59,596 bases of DNA from an uncultured Cryomorphaceae bacterium. GTDB taxonomy: Bacteria; Bacteroidota; Bacteroidia; Flavobacteriales; Schleiferiaceae. Of this stretch, positions 25,710-34,602 are shown in pieces. The notes under the pieces were generated by a model. That model was not told the origin of the DNA, made no database searches, and saw only the letters and a program-made list of their open reading frames with translations. The first letter of the stretch is position 1. Each line of letters opens with the position of its first letter. The stretch spans positions 1 through 59,596 of the forward strand of contig CAJXTR010000002.1 in assembly GCA_913060465.1 (NCBI GenBank), given 5' to 3'. A program made the translations under genes and the position numbers.

Positions 25710-26329
25710 TGTTTTACCGAAGAAATCGAACGGCTAAAGCCTATGACTTACACCGCGCAAACTACACGGTATTGGATACGGAAACGACGGGGTTTGAACC
25801 CGGTAAGGACCGCATTTTGAGCATAGGGCTTGTCAAGATGCAGAATGGAAAGATTCTGCTGAAAAGTGCGCTTGAACTTTTTATACAATATGAGGGAAAC
25901 TTGGGACATAGTCCAACCATTCACGGCATCACCATGAATGCCTTGGAAGGCGGAATGCCAGCAGAAGAGGCCTTACGGCATACCCTTGATTTCATCGGTA
26001 CCGATACAGTCGTAGCTCATTATGCCTCCTTTGACAGACGAATGCTTGAAGAGCTGGCCCGAATGTATAATGTGCCTTGGCCGGAGTTACGATGGCTGGA
26101 CACCATGGATGTAGAAGTAGGGTTGAATCCTTCGGCGCATCGACAAGCGCATTTATTAAAATTGGACCAACTACTAGCGGACTATCAAATCCCCGCCTTG
26201 GACAGGCATACGGCTTTAGGCGACGCTTATGCGACTGCTAGAGTGCTCCAAAAACAATTGGCACTGTGTAGAACTCAAGGCATTCAGTATTCCTCATCTT
26301 TGCAGCCACCACGAACTGGTTTGTTATAA
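25709..26329 (+). CDS. DEDDh-family 3'-5' exonuclease (DnaQ-like)
   Basis: 206 residues. Seen: DTETTGFEPGKDRIL (first Asp and Glu), HYASFDRRML (second Asp), and DRHTALGDAYATARV (His and last Asp), giving a complete DEDDh set. The fold matches the DNA polymerase III epsilon group, but there is no polymerase-binding tail evident and no replication neighbour. It begins within the DUF294 stop codon (ATG 25709; a GTG one codon earlier is possible), so the two are translated together. The DUF294-exonuclease pair recurs in acetate-locus contexts; the substrate here could be nucleic acid or an oligonucleotide. Confidence 0.85.
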   Translation: MFYRRNRTAKAYDLHRANYTVLDTETTGFEPGKDRILSIGLVKMQNGKILLKSALELFIQYEGNLGHSPTIHGITMNALEGGMPAEEALRHTLDFIGTDTVVAHYASFDRRMLEELARMYNVPWPELRWLDTMDVEVGLNPSAHRQAHLLKLDQLLADYQIPALDRHTALGDAYATARVLQKQLALCRTQGIQYSSSLQPPRTGLL

Positions 26330-26368
26330 ATTTAACATCCTGTAATTTTTGAGACTAATCTTATTCAC

Positions 26369-26403
26369 TTTGGATTAGGCGGCAGCGTCAACCCCTACTT
26401 TTG
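26369..26403 (+). promoter_or_regulatory. Predicted Bacteroidota-type promoter of lysA
   Basis: TTTG (26369-26372), a 23-base spacer, then TACTTTTG (26396-26403), which matches the TTTG/N17-23/TAnnTTTG consensus exactly. Transcription would start near 26410, about 15 bases before ATG 26425. The interval 26330-26424 otherwise shows no strong terminator. Confidence 0.6.
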
Positions 26404-26424
26404 CCACCCTAATTTATAAGTGCT

Positions 26425-27693
26425 ATGACCACCTTTCCCTTAGATCAAGCAACGCAATGGGTTCAAGATTTTGGATCCCCGCTCTACGTTTATGATGCTG
26501 CGACTATTGAGCGCCAGTACCACAGAATAACCGGAGCCTTTGATACCTCCATAGATTTAGGTATTCACTATGCTTGCAAGGCCTTGAACAACATCAACGT
26601 GCTAAAGCTGATGAAATCGCTTGGTGCAGGTCTTGATGCCGTGAGCATGGGAGAGGTGCATTTGGGACTGCGTGCAGGATTTTCTCCAGAGGAAATTCTG
26701 TTTACACCCAACGGTGTTGGCATGAGTGAGATCCGCGAGGCCGCGCAAATTGGAGTTCAAATCAACATCGACAACCTGGAAACTTTAGAAGAGTTTGCCA
26801 ATGAGTTTGGGAACTCCATTCCGGTCTGTGTGCGCATTAATCCACACATTATGGCCGGCGGAAATGCAAAAATCTCTGTGGGTCACATCGACTCTAAGTT
26901 TGGGATTTCCATTCACCAAGTACGCCACCTCCACCGTATCGTAAATAATATGGGACTTCACGTTCATGGATTGCACATGCATACGGGAAGTGATATTCTT
27001 GATATTGATGCCTTCATGCGCGGGGCTAGTCTGTTGATGGACCTTGCGCACGACTTTAAAGAGTTAACCTATATCGACTTCGGCTCCGGATTCAAGGTGG
27101 GGTATCGTCCCGATGAAAGCACAACGGATATTGAAACCTTTGGTACCAAAATGAGTGCCCGATTCCAAGATTTCTGCCTCGAATACGGCCGTGACCTCAA
27201 GCTGATATTCGAACCTGGCAAATTCTTGGTATCGGAAAGTGGTATTTTCTTAACGACTGTAAACAGCACCAAGACCACGCCTTCAACCGTGTTCGCCCAA
27301 GTAAATAGTGGGTTCAATCACTTCCCGCGCCCAATGCTGTACGATGCGTATCACCACATTGAAAATGTAAGTAATCCAGAAGGTGAGCAGCGTATTTATA
27401 CGGTGGTCGGTTACATCTGCGAAACTGATACGTTCGGTTACGACCGCAAGATCGCTGAGGTAAGGTCTGGGGATGTTTTGGCCTTTCACAATGCTGGCGC
27501 GTATTGCAGTTCTATGGCATCCAACTACAACAGCCGCGTACGCCCGGCGGAAGTCATGATTATCGATGGCCATGCACAGCTCATTAAGGCACGTGAGACT
27601 TTTGAGGATTTGATGGTTGGTCAAATAGAATTGGACGCCTTTAGTCAAGAAAAGCCAGAGGCCGAGGCATTACTCGTCCCAAGCGAGGTTTAG
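26425..27693 (+). CDS. lysA: Diaminopimelate decarboxylase
   Basis: PLP enzyme for the last step of lysine synthesis. 422 residues. Seen: YACKALNN with the PLP lysine, VRINPHIMAGGNAKISVGH, SKFGIS, LHMHTGSDI, FEPGKFLV, and YICETDTFGYDRKI with the active-site Cys, all in family order. It opens a lysine-related group with lysC. A clear phylum-type promoter is upstream. High confidence. Confidence 0.95.
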   Translation: MTTFPLDQATQWVQDFGSPLYVYDAATIERQYHRITGAFDTSIDLGIHYACKALNNINVLKLMKSLGAGLDAVSMGEVHLGLRAGFSPEEILFTPNGVGMSEIREAAQIGVQINIDNLETLEEFANEFGNSIPVCVRINPHIMAGGNAKISVGHIDSKFGISIHQVRHLHRIVNNMGLHVHGLHMHTGSDILDIDAFMRGASLLMDLAHDFKELTYIDFGSGFKVGYRPDESTTDIETFGTKMSARFQDFCLEYGRDLKLIFEPGKFLVSESGIFLTTVNSTKTTPSTVFAQVNSGFNHFPRPMLYDAYHHIENVSNPEGEQRIYTVVGYICETDTFGYDRKIAEVRSGDVLAFHNAGAYCSSMASNYNSRVRPAEVMIIDGHAQLIKARETFEDLMVGQIELDAFSQEKPEAEALLVPSEV

Positions 27694-27711
27694 AATACGT
27701 AACTTCGCTGC

Positions 27712-28182
27712 ATGATTTCTTACAGAACAGCCACAGCCCAAGATATGGAACAAGTGCACGGCCTCATTATGGAGCTCGCCGTGTACGAAAGAGAGCCAGA
27801 TGCGGTGATCATTACACCAGCAGACCTTGTACAGCACGGCTTTGTGGACGGTAAGTTTGATTGTTTCGTGGCCGAAGATTCTGAAACGAATAGGCTCGTC
27901 GGAATGGCGCTTTATTACGAACGGTACTCCACATGGAAGGGCCCGACATTGCACCTTGAGGATCTCTACATTCAGCCAAATATGCGCGGAAGAGGTATTG
28001 GCGACGAACTCTTTAAACGCGTTGCGAAGGTTGCTGCAGAACGGAATGTCGGCCGAATGGAATGGACAGTCCTTGAATGGAATGAACCCGCGATTCACTT
28101 TTATAACAAACATGAGGCTTCCTTAGACCCCGAATGGCATTTGGGAACTTTAAGCCGTGAAGCATTGCAAAAATACCTATGA
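27712..28182 (+). CDS. GNAT-family N-acetyltransferase (SSAT-like)
   Basis: 156 residues; transfers an acetyl group from acetyl-CoA to an amine. Seen: the N-terminal ATAQDMEQVHGLIMELAVYE, LEDLYIQPNMRGRGIGDELF with the RGRGIG acetyl-CoA loop, and WNEPAIHFYNK. The layout is that of spermidine/diamine acetyltransferases, but the acceptor is uncertain. It overlaps the lysC start by four bases (ATGA), so it belongs to the lysine group by expression; a function in lysine metabolism is not shown. Confidence 0.82.
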   Translation: MISYRTATAQDMEQVHGLIMELAVYEREPDAVIITPADLVQHGFVDGKFDCFVAEDSETNRLVGMALYYERYSTWKGPTLHLEDLYIQPNMRGRGIGDELFKRVAKVAAERNVGRMEWTVLEWNEPAIHFYNKHEASLDPEWHLGTLSREALQKYL

Positions 28183-29438
28183 ATACTCCCCTAGTTTTCA
28201 AATTTGGTGGTGCGTCTGTAAAGGATGCTGAGAGCGTACGAAATGTGGCTACAATAATTGCACGATTCCCTGATCGTCCAATGGTTGTCGTGGTGAGTGC
28301 GATGGGTAAAATGACCAATGCATTCGAAAGTGTTGTAGCTCATTGGGAGCAGCAGAATGTATCCGAAGCACAGCAGGAACTGAATAATATTCGTGCCTTT
28401 CACCAAGGTATTATTGACCAATTATTCGAGCCCCTACCGCAAAGTTTATTGACCGACCTTGAGTTTTGGTATAACCATTTATCAGAGCAACTAAGCAATA
28501 CATCACGCAGCTACAGCGAACAGTACGACAACATCGTTCACCACGGCGAACTCATCTCTACGCGTATCGTTCAAGAATATGTGAACCTGAATACACCCGC
28601 CATCTGGCAGGACACTCGAAAGCTAGTACGCACAGATTCTCAATTCCGTCGCGCCACCGTTCAGTGGCACGAAACCGCAGCGCGAATCACAAAAGCAATC
28701 AACGACGACCGCGTACATTTTGTACAAGGCTTCATTGGAAGTGATGCGGACGGACGTCCTACCACCTTAGGACGTGAAGGATCCGACTACACAGGAGCTG
28801 TATTCGCTTACTGCCTCGGTGCGAACAGCCTTACCATCTGGAAGGATGTACCTGGCATGCTCAACGGAGACCCTAAAACCTTCACAAATACCACCTTAAT
28901 ACACCAGCTACCTTTTGCAGAGGCCATTGAACTTGCCTTCTACGGGGCATCAATCATTCACCCTAAAACCATTCAGCCACTTCAAAAAAAGGGCATCCCG
29001 CTACACATCAAGAGTTTTGTAGACCCTTCTGCTGAAGGCACAGTGATTTTAGAGTCCGAAGCTGCCGTTCCACAGGTGCCAAACTTCATTTTGAAGCGCA
29101 ATCAAGCACTCTTGGAATTGCGCACCAAGGATTTAGCTTTTATCGCTGAACACCATTTGAGCGCAGTATATCAGCTTTTTGCAGAGCTCGGCGTGGTGGT
29201 AAACTTGATGAGAAATACAGCGACAAAAGCTACATTCTGTATTAACAACGATGCCATTATTGTTCCGCGTGTCGTGCAGGCCTTATCCGACAATTTCGAG
29301 CTTACCTTGGTGCCTGATGTTGAATTATTGACCATCCGTCACTACACGGAAGAAGATGTCGCCCGGGAAACAGAAGGAATGACCATTCTTCAGGAGCAAC
29401 GCACACCTGAGACTGTGCAGTTTGTATTCAAATCTTAA
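28179..29438 (+). CDS. lysC: Aspartate kinase
   Basis: Phosphorylates aspartate, the committed step toward lysine, threonine and methionine. 419 residues. Seen: KFGGASVKDAESVRNVA at the N terminus, GREGSDYTGAVFAYCLGA, and IWKDVPGMLNGDP. The ACT-type C-terminal regulatory region is present but short and unlike the canonical LysC ACT pair, as in several Bacteroidota monofunctional kinases. With lysA two genes upstream it forms a lysine module. The stop overlaps a hairpin. Confidence 0.92.
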   Translation: MNTPLVFKFGGASVKDAESVRNVATIIARFPDRPMVVVVSAMGKMTNAFESVVAHWEQQNVSEAQQELNNIRAFHQGIIDQLFEPLPQSLLTDLEFWYNHLSEQLSNTSRSYSEQYDNIVHHGELISTRIVQEYVNLNTPAIWQDTRKLVRTDSQFRRATVQWHETAARITKAINDDRVHFVQGFIGSDADGRPTTLGREGSDYTGAVFAYCLGANSLTIWKDVPGMLNGDPKTFTNTTLIHQLPFAEAIELAFYGASIIHPKTIQPLQKKGIPLHIKSFVDPSAEGTVILESEAAVPQVPNFILKRNQALLELRTKDLAFIAEHHLSAVYQLFAELGVVVNLMRNTATKATFCINNDAIIVPRVVQALSDNFELTLVPDVELLTIRHYTEEDVARETEGMTILQEQRTPETVQFVFKS

Positions 29439-29460
29439 CTCGAGTTTTATCTTGAGTTAA
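29435..29460 (+). terminator. Hairpin overlapping the lysC stop codon
   Basis: TTAACTCGAG pairs with CTTGAGTTAA around TTTTAT, ten pairs with one G-T. The left arm contains the lysC TAA. The T run after it is weak (TTTG), so termination may be partial, letting some transcription continue into the acyltransferase gene. Confidence 0.5.
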
Positions 29461-29484
29461 TTTGAGGAGAATACTATTGTAGTC

Positions 29485-30444
29485 ATGATTAAACGTGGCT
29501 CCATAAAATTTCCTCTCCAGCGTTCTTTGGACGTTATCGCAGATGCACTTCCCCAGATGCTCTTAGCCAATGACCTTCGAGAAGCCGAAAGGAAGAACCC
29601 AACGGGCAAGATTATCACTACTCGCGACTACAATGTTTATCTCTTTCATGCCAAGGAGATACCAAACCTCCTTTTGGAAATAGGCCGATTGCGCGAAATC
29701 ACGTTCAGAGAAATTGGTGAAGGAACAGGAAAAACAAGAGACCTTGATATTTTCGACCAACGCTATCACCACTTAATACTTTGGGATAATCAAAAAGATT
29801 GCATCGCAGGCGCTTATCGCATGGGCATCGGTCCCGAACTATTCTCTGAATACGGCATGCGCGGATTTTATTTGAGAAGCCTTTTCAAAATCAAAAAAGA
29901 AGGCAGGTATCTTTTTGAAAATGGAATCGAACTCGGTAGAGCCTTTATTACTCAGTCGTACCAAATGAGACCTTTACCGCTATTTCTATTATGGAAAGCC
30001 ATCATCCATATCATCTTACGAAGAACTGATATCAAATACATTCTTGGCTCCGTTTCTATTTCCTCAAGATTCTCAAAAACCTCACGAAGCCTGATTGTCA
30101 AATACATCAAAAAGTATTACTACGATGCGGAATTTGCTGAATACGTTAAACCAAAAAAAGACTTCAAGCCAAAGTTGAACGAAGCGAGTAATGACATCTT
30201 GCTTCAAGCAGGTCCGACGGATTTAAAAAGGATAGATAAAATCATCGCGCAACTAGAACCCGATGGCATACGGTTCCCCATCCTTTTAAAAAAGTACCTT
30301 ACCCAAAATGCACGAGTGGTCGGTTTCAATGTTGACCCCCTTTTTGGAAATTCATTAGACGGTTTTATGTATATAAATACCTCCCACCTGCCGAAATCTA
30401 CAATAGATCCGGTTTTAGAGGAATTGGGACAAATTATTAATTAA
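29485..30444 (+). CDS. GNAT-fold lipid N-acyltransferase (GlsB/OlsB-like)
   Basis: 319 residues of the hemolysin-like acyltransferase family. Seen: YLFHAKEIPNLLLEIGRLREITFREIGEGTG, then DLDIFDQRYHHLILWD, AGAYRMGIG, and ENGIELGRAFIT. This pattern matches OlsB (ornithine lipids) and the Bacteroidota GlsB, which N-acylates glycine for glycine lipids. Such lipids are prominent in Flavobacteria. No partner O-acyltransferase gene is in the window. The amino acid accepted cannot be read from sequence. It follows lysC by 46 bases with a hairpin between. Confidence 0.8.
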   Translation: MIKRGSIKFPLQRSLDVIADALPQMLLANDLREAERKNPTGKIITTRDYNVYLFHAKEIPNLLLEIGRLREITFREIGEGTGKTRDLDIFDQRYHHLILWDNQKDCIAGAYRMGIGPELFSEYGMRGFYLRSLFKIKKEGRYLFENGIELGRAFITQSYQMRPLPLFLLWKAIIHIILRRTDIKYILGSVSISSRFSKTSRSLIVKYIKKYYYDAEFAEYVKPKKDFKPKLNEASNDILLQAGPTDLKRIDKIIAQLEPDGIRFPILLKKYLTQNARVVGFNVDPLFGNSLDGFMYINTSHLPKSTIDPVLEELGQIIN

Positions 30445-30450
30445 GGGATT

Positions 30451-31386
30451 TCAAAGGGCTTTAACTACTTTCTTTGCTAAGTCAGTACCCATCTTTTCGA
30501 AACTCTCCTTCGTCCATCCAGCGATATGTGGAGTAATGATCACATTATCCTGTTCTAGTAAATAGCCCAATGCTTCGGGCATGGCGCCATCGAACAAGCT
30601 GGTGAAGCTTCGCTTCTCGTATTCAAGCACATCTAGGCCAGCGCCAAGTACTTTGCCTTGCTGCAATGCCTCTACCAATGCCGCTGTTTCGAGTACAGGG
30701 CCACGTGCCGTGTTAATGAAATAGATAGGATTAGTGCAGGATTGGAAAAATGCACGATCCGCATAGTAACGCGTTTCCTCAGTTAAGGGAAGGTGTAAAC
30801 TTATGCAATGACACTCGCGTTGTAGTTCTTCTAATGAAGCCTCCTTAAAGGTCCCGTCTGAGAAGTTTGACTTGTACTTATCGTGTACTAGAACTTGAAT
30901 CCCCAACTGCGTTAAGAGCTGAACAAATCTACTGCCCATAACCCCATATCCGATGATTCCGACGGTCATCGAATGCAATTCACGGCCTTTATTTTCCTCG
31001 CGCTTCCATTGTCCTTCGCGCACCTCTCGCTGCGCTCGAGGCATATGGTTGATGAGACTGAGCAGCATCCCCAATGCGTGCTCCGCTACTGCTTGGGCAT
31101 TGCCTTCGGGCACGCGCAAACAAGCAATGTTTTTCGAGGAAGCGTGGTCCGTATCTATATTTTCCAAGCCAGCGCCAAGACGACCTATGGCCTTAAGGTT
31201 GGGAAATTTGTTGATGAATGCCGCGTCTACAGGAACCCTGGAACGTATGATGATGACCTCAACCTCAAAGTGCGATGCTGGAAACGCTTCGACTGGTGCA
31301 CTGTATTCACGCACTAATTCAAGCCCACCTCTTTCGAGACCTTGCTCAAGAAGCTCATGGGTATAGTCCAGCAGCAGTGCTTTCAT
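30451..31386 (-). CDS. D-isomer-specific 2-hydroxyacid dehydrogenase (SerA/PdxB-like)
   Basis: 311 residues; NAD-dependent oxidoreductase. Seen: catalytic-fold segment AIGRLGAGLENID, the nucleotide motif VGIIGYGVMGSRF, NTARGPVL with the active Arg, and ITPHIAGWT with the active His. It is shorter than SerA and has no ACT domain. Phosphoglycerate dehydrogenase is plausible, but other hydroxyacids are possible. It ends convergent with the acyltransferase gene and directly abuts mgtE, whose stop codon shares base 31386 with this start. Confidence 0.88.
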   Translation of the reverse strand: MKALLLDYTHELLEQGLERGGLELVREYSAPVEAFPASHFEVEVIIIRSRVPVDAAFINKFPNLKAIGRLGAGLENIDTDHASSKNIACLRVPEGNAQAVAEHALGMLLSLINHMPRAQREVREGQWKREENKGRELHSMTVGIIGYGVMGSRFVQLLTQLGIQVLVHDKYKSNFSDGTFKEASLEELQRECHCISLHLPLTEETRYYADRAFFQSCTNPIYFINTARGPVLETAALVEALQQGKVLGAGLDVLEYEKRSFTSLFDGAMPEALGYLLEQDNVIITPHIAGWTKESFEKMGTDLAKKVVKAL

Positions 31387-32735
31387 TAGTAGCCAATGAT
31401 TAATCGGCCAATCTGGAAATAAATGATCAAGCCGATGACATCGTTTGCCGTCGTGATAAAAGGACCTGTTGCTAAGGCCGCATCGATGTTGAATCTATTG
31501 AGCATCAACGGGATGAACGTCCCGAAAAGGGAGGCAAAAATGATGACGGTGAGTAGCGATACGGATACAGTCATGGTTACTTGTTGGCCATAGCCTAATA
31601 AAAGACCGGCAGCAAGCATCACCGCTGCGAGAATCAAACCGTTGACCAATCCAACCGACAACTCTTTAATAAGTTTCTTCGTCATGTTGTGGTCTGCACG
31701 GTTGCTCGCCAAGGCTTGCACCACGATCGCGGAGGATTGGACCCCGACGTTTCCCGCCATCGCTGCAATCAGGGGCATAAAGAGGGCAAGTGCTGGAACA
31801 CTTTTAATATCTCCTTCGTTTTCACCGAGCATCAATGCCACGATCAGGCCGCCGAACAACCCGATAAGCAACCATGGAATGCGTGCTCTAGTAATATGAA
31901 GAACGGTATCGTCACTTTCCACCTCATCGGTCAAACCCGAAGCAAGCTGGTAATCACGCTCGGCTTCTTCACGGATGAAATCCACGACATCATCCAGGGT
32001 AATACGACCGAGCAATTCACCGACTGCATTGACTACCGGAATTACAAAAAGATCATATTTCTGCATCATGTTCGCTACATCCTCAGCCGGTGTAGTCGAC
32101 AAAACTGTATGTTGAATAGGGGTATAGAGTTCCGAGATGTTCTCTGTACGCTTGGCCGTCAGCAGCTTTTTCAAACTCAATGTTCCTACCAAGATATCGT
32201 CTTCATTGACGACATAGACAGCGTGCACTCGGTCTACGTTTTCAGCCTGCGTTCTCATCGCAGCAACGCATCGCAGCGCCGTTAAACCCTCTTGAACTTT
32301 CACATATTCCGTGGCCATTAACGCCCCGGCGGTATCCTCCTCGTGAGTAAGTAGCTGGGCAATTTTCTTCGCCTGCTCCACATCATCCACCTTGGAAAGC
32401 ACCTCCTTAGTCAGCTCTTCCGAGAGCTCAGAAAGCATGTCCGCCGCATCATCACTGTCCATGTTCTCCACGAGCTCATGGGCGATATCTTCAGAGGTAT
32501 AGGTCTTTAGAAGTTCCGAACGAACGTCCTCATCAATCTCAACGAGAATATCGGCAACAAGCTCTGCATCTAAGCGCTCGAGGAAAAACTCAATCTCCTC
32601 AATCTCTCGGGACTCCAAGGCTTCAGCAATATCAGCAGCATGCAAGTCCATGGTATATTCCACAAACTCAGCCCAATCAATGGCGTTAATTGCACGCTCG
32701 ATCCGTTCTTTTACACTAAGCTCTTCCATCTTCAA
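31386..32735 (-). CDS. mgtE: Magnesium transporter MgtE
   Basis: 449 residues. Seen: an N-terminal helical domain with repeated [11 protein letters not shown] and [18 protein letters not shown], two CBS domains (about 135-255), and five C-terminal membrane helices including the signature [15 protein letters not shown]. The cytosolic domains gate the channel by magnesium level. ATG 32735 gives MKMEELS; a second ATG at 32729 is possible. It overlaps the ksgA stop (32716) by up to 20 bases, and the dehydrogenase start downstream, so ksgA-mgtE-dehydrogenase is one coupled group. Confidence 0.95.
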   Translation of the reverse strand: MKMEELSVKERIERAINAIDWAEFVEYTMDLHAADIAEALESREIEEIEFFLERLDAELVADILVEIDEDVRSELLKTYTSEDIAHELVENMDSDDAADMLSELSEELTKEVLSKVDDVEQAKKIAQLLTHEEDTAGALMATEYVKVQEGLTALRCVAAMRTQAENVDRVHAVYVVNEDDILVGTLSLKKLLTAKRTENISELYTPIQHTVLSTTPAEDVANMMQKYDLFVIPVVNAVGELLGRITLDDVVDFIREEAERDYQLASGLTDEVESDDTVLHITRARIPWLLIGLFGGLIVALMLGENEGDIKSVPALALFMPLIAAMAGNVGVQSSAIVVQALASNRADHNMTKKLIKELSVGLVNGLILAAVMLAAGLLLGYGQQVTMTVSVSLLTVIIFASLFGTFIPLMLNRFNIDAALATGPFITTANDVIGLIIYFQIGRLIIGY

Positions 32736-33501
32736 TGGCTATTATCAGTTCTACAAACTGTTCGTGGCCGAGTTGTTCCGCTCGCTGGCTAAGGTAAGGG
32801 TGCTCAAAGCCTTGTGGCAAGTTAAGGGTTTTCAACGCATTCCTTAGGGTTTTTCTTCGTTGCCCAAAGGCCGCCTTGACATAGGTTTTTAGCTGTTTGA
32901 AGGGGATGGCTGGATCTTCCGCTTTACGCACCATGTGCATCACCCCACTGTCCACTTTGGGTGGTGGGTTAAATACACTCGGCGGTACGGTAAAGTCATA
33001 GGACAAATCATAGTAGGCTTGACATAACACGGATAAGATTCCATAGGTCTTGCTTCCGGGAGGCGCGCAGAGTCGTTCAGCTACTTCTTTTTGGAACATG
33101 CCTCCAAAAACCGGGATCTGATCACGCATGTCCAGTACTCTAAAAACAATCTGAGAGCTAATGTTGTATGGGAAATTACCCACCAAGGCGAATGGTGTGT
33201 CCTCAAACACTTGCTTGGGGTTCCATTTGAGAAAGTCCGTTTCTAGGATTCTCGCACTTAGGGTATTGTAGTTCGCTTGCAAATAGCTCACACTTTCAGA
33301 ATCAATCTCAATGACCCAAGTTTCAAGATCAGGAATCTGCAGTAGGTATTTTGTCATGACGCCCATACCCGGACCAATCTCCAAAACCTTAGTAATTCCC
33401 TCATACGGCACGACGTTCGCAATGCGCTGCGCAATATGCTCGTCTTTGAGGAAGTGTTGCCCCAAATGCTTCTTAGCTCGTACCTGTCCGTGATCTCTCA
33501 T
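32716..33501 (-). CDS. ksgA: 16S rRNA dimethyladenosine transferase KsgA (RsmA)
   Basis: 261 residues. Dimethylates two adjacent adenines near the 3' end of 16S rRNA. Seen: [11 protein letters not shown] at the N terminus, [16 protein letters not shown] in the SAM site, and the catalytic VGNFPYNIS. The frame extends upstream to 33633, but only ATG 33501 ([15 protein letters not shown]) gives a family-like N terminus. A TACCTTTG element lies six bases upstream, so the mRNA may be nearly leaderless. Confidence 0.95.
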   Translation of the reverse strand: MRDHGQVRAKKHLGQHFLKDEHIAQRIANVVPYEGITKVLEIGPGMGVMTKYLLQIPDLETWVIEIDSESVSYLQANYNTLSARILETDFLKWNPKQVFEDTPFALVGNFPYNISSQIVFRVLDMRDQIPVFGGMFQKEVAERLCAPPGSKTYGILSVLCQAYYDLSYDFTVPPSVFNPPPKVDSGVMHMVRKAEDPAIPFKQLKTYVKAAFGQRRKTLRNALKTLNLPQGFEHPYLSQRAEQLGHEQFVELIIAIEDGRA

Positions 33502-33506
33502 GTTCG

Positions 33507-33526
33507 CAAAGGTAGGCTTTCCTACC
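33507..33526 (-). promoter_or_regulatory. Predicted -7 element of ksgA and a small hairpin in the divergent gap
   Basis: On the minus strand TACCTTTG (33514 to 33507) matches TAnnTTTG exactly and would place the start of transcription at or next to the ksgA ATG. A perfect hairpin GGTAGG-CTTT-CCTACC (33511-33526) overlaps it. No good TTG -33 box is visible. Confidence 0.45.
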
Positions 33527-33588
33527 ACGGGAATCCACCTAAAAAGACTAACTTGCACGTACCTATTACAACCAAAGAACCACTGACC

Positions 33589-34599
33589 ATGGTACAACCC
33601 ACTACGCTCGGCGAATTCATCGTCGAGAACCAAAAGGATTTCCCCTTTGCAACCGGGGAATTATCCCAGCTACTCACTTCCATTCGTTTGGCCGCTAAGG
33701 TGGTCAACCGAGAAATCAACAAGGCTGGATTAGCCGATATTCTTGGCGCCATGGGTAGCGAGAACATTCAAGGTGAAGCCCAGCAAAAACTCGACGTCAT
33801 TGCAAACGACACCTTTATGCGTGCATTGCGCAGCATGGGTCAAGTATGTGGTGTTGCAAGCGAAGAAGAAGAACATTTCGTCGGCTTCGACGATGAGATT
33901 CACAGCGACGCACGATATGTCGTATTGATGGACCCGTTGGATGGCTCCTCGAACATTGATGTGAACGTGAGTGTGGGAACTATTTTCTCCATTTACCGCC
34001 GCATCACCCCCGCCGGAAGTCCGGTAGAAATGAAAGATTTCTTGCAGCCCGGCGATGCACAAATAGCAGCAGGATATGTGGTCTATGGTTCCTCAACCAT
34101 GCTTGTTTACACAACGGGCAATGGGGTCAATGGCTTCACATTGGATCCTTCCATAGGGGTGTTTTGCCTTTCTCATCCGGATATGCAGATTCCTAAGGAC
34201 GGTAAAATTTACAGCGTCAACGAAGGGAACTACGTGCATTTCCCTGAAGGAGTGAAGCGCTATATCAAGTATTGTCAAGAGTACGACGAGGCCACTAATA
34301 GGCCATATACCTCGCGCTACATAGGCTCATTAGTTTCCGATTTTCACCGCAATCTTATCAAAGGCGGGGTGTATCTTTACCCCACAGGAACCATGGCCCC
34401 GAAAGGCAAGCTTAGGCTTCTGTACGAGTGCAACCCACTCGCCTTTATTGTTGAACAAGCCGGCGGCATGGCCACGGACGGAACCCGACGAATCATGGAG
34501 ATTGCACCTGATGAATTGCATCAGCGTGTGCCGTGTTTTATTGGGTCGCCGCGTATGGTCGAAACCGCCCACGCGTTTTTGCGGAAATACGAAAACTAA
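33589..34599 (+). CDS. fbp: Class I fructose-1,6-bisphosphatase
   Basis: 336 residues from ATG 33589; an open upstream extension to 33436 has no family features. Gluconeogenic enzyme. Seen: metal site [23 protein letters not shown] split over residues about 110-132, [20 protein letters not shown], and [20 protein letters not shown], the full class I set. It would allow growth on acetate through gluconeogenesis, fitting the acetate locus earlier in the window. Mfd follows after three bases. Confidence 0.95.
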   Translation: MVQPTTLGEFIVENQKDFPFATGELSQLLTSIRLAAKVVNREINKAGLADILGAMGSENIQGEAQQKLDVIANDTFMRALRSMGQVCGVASEEEEHFVGFDDEIHSDARYVVLMDPLDGSSNIDVNVSVGTIFSIYRRITPAGSPVEMKDFLQPGDAQIAAGYVVYGSSTMLVYTTGNGVNGFTLDPSIGVFCLSHPDMQIPKDGKIYSVNEGNYVHFPEGVKRYIKYCQEYDEATNRPYTSRYIGSLVSDFHRNLIKGGVYLYPTGTMAPKGKLRLLYECNPLAFIVEQAGGMATDGTRRIMEIAPDELHQRVPCFIGSPRMVETAHAFLRKYEN

Positions 34600-34602
34600 C
34601 CT

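Noticed and set aside
28179-29438. lysC as a bifunctional aspartate kinase/homoserine dehydrogenase
   Set aside because: The protein ends at 419 residues and has no dehydrogenase domain.
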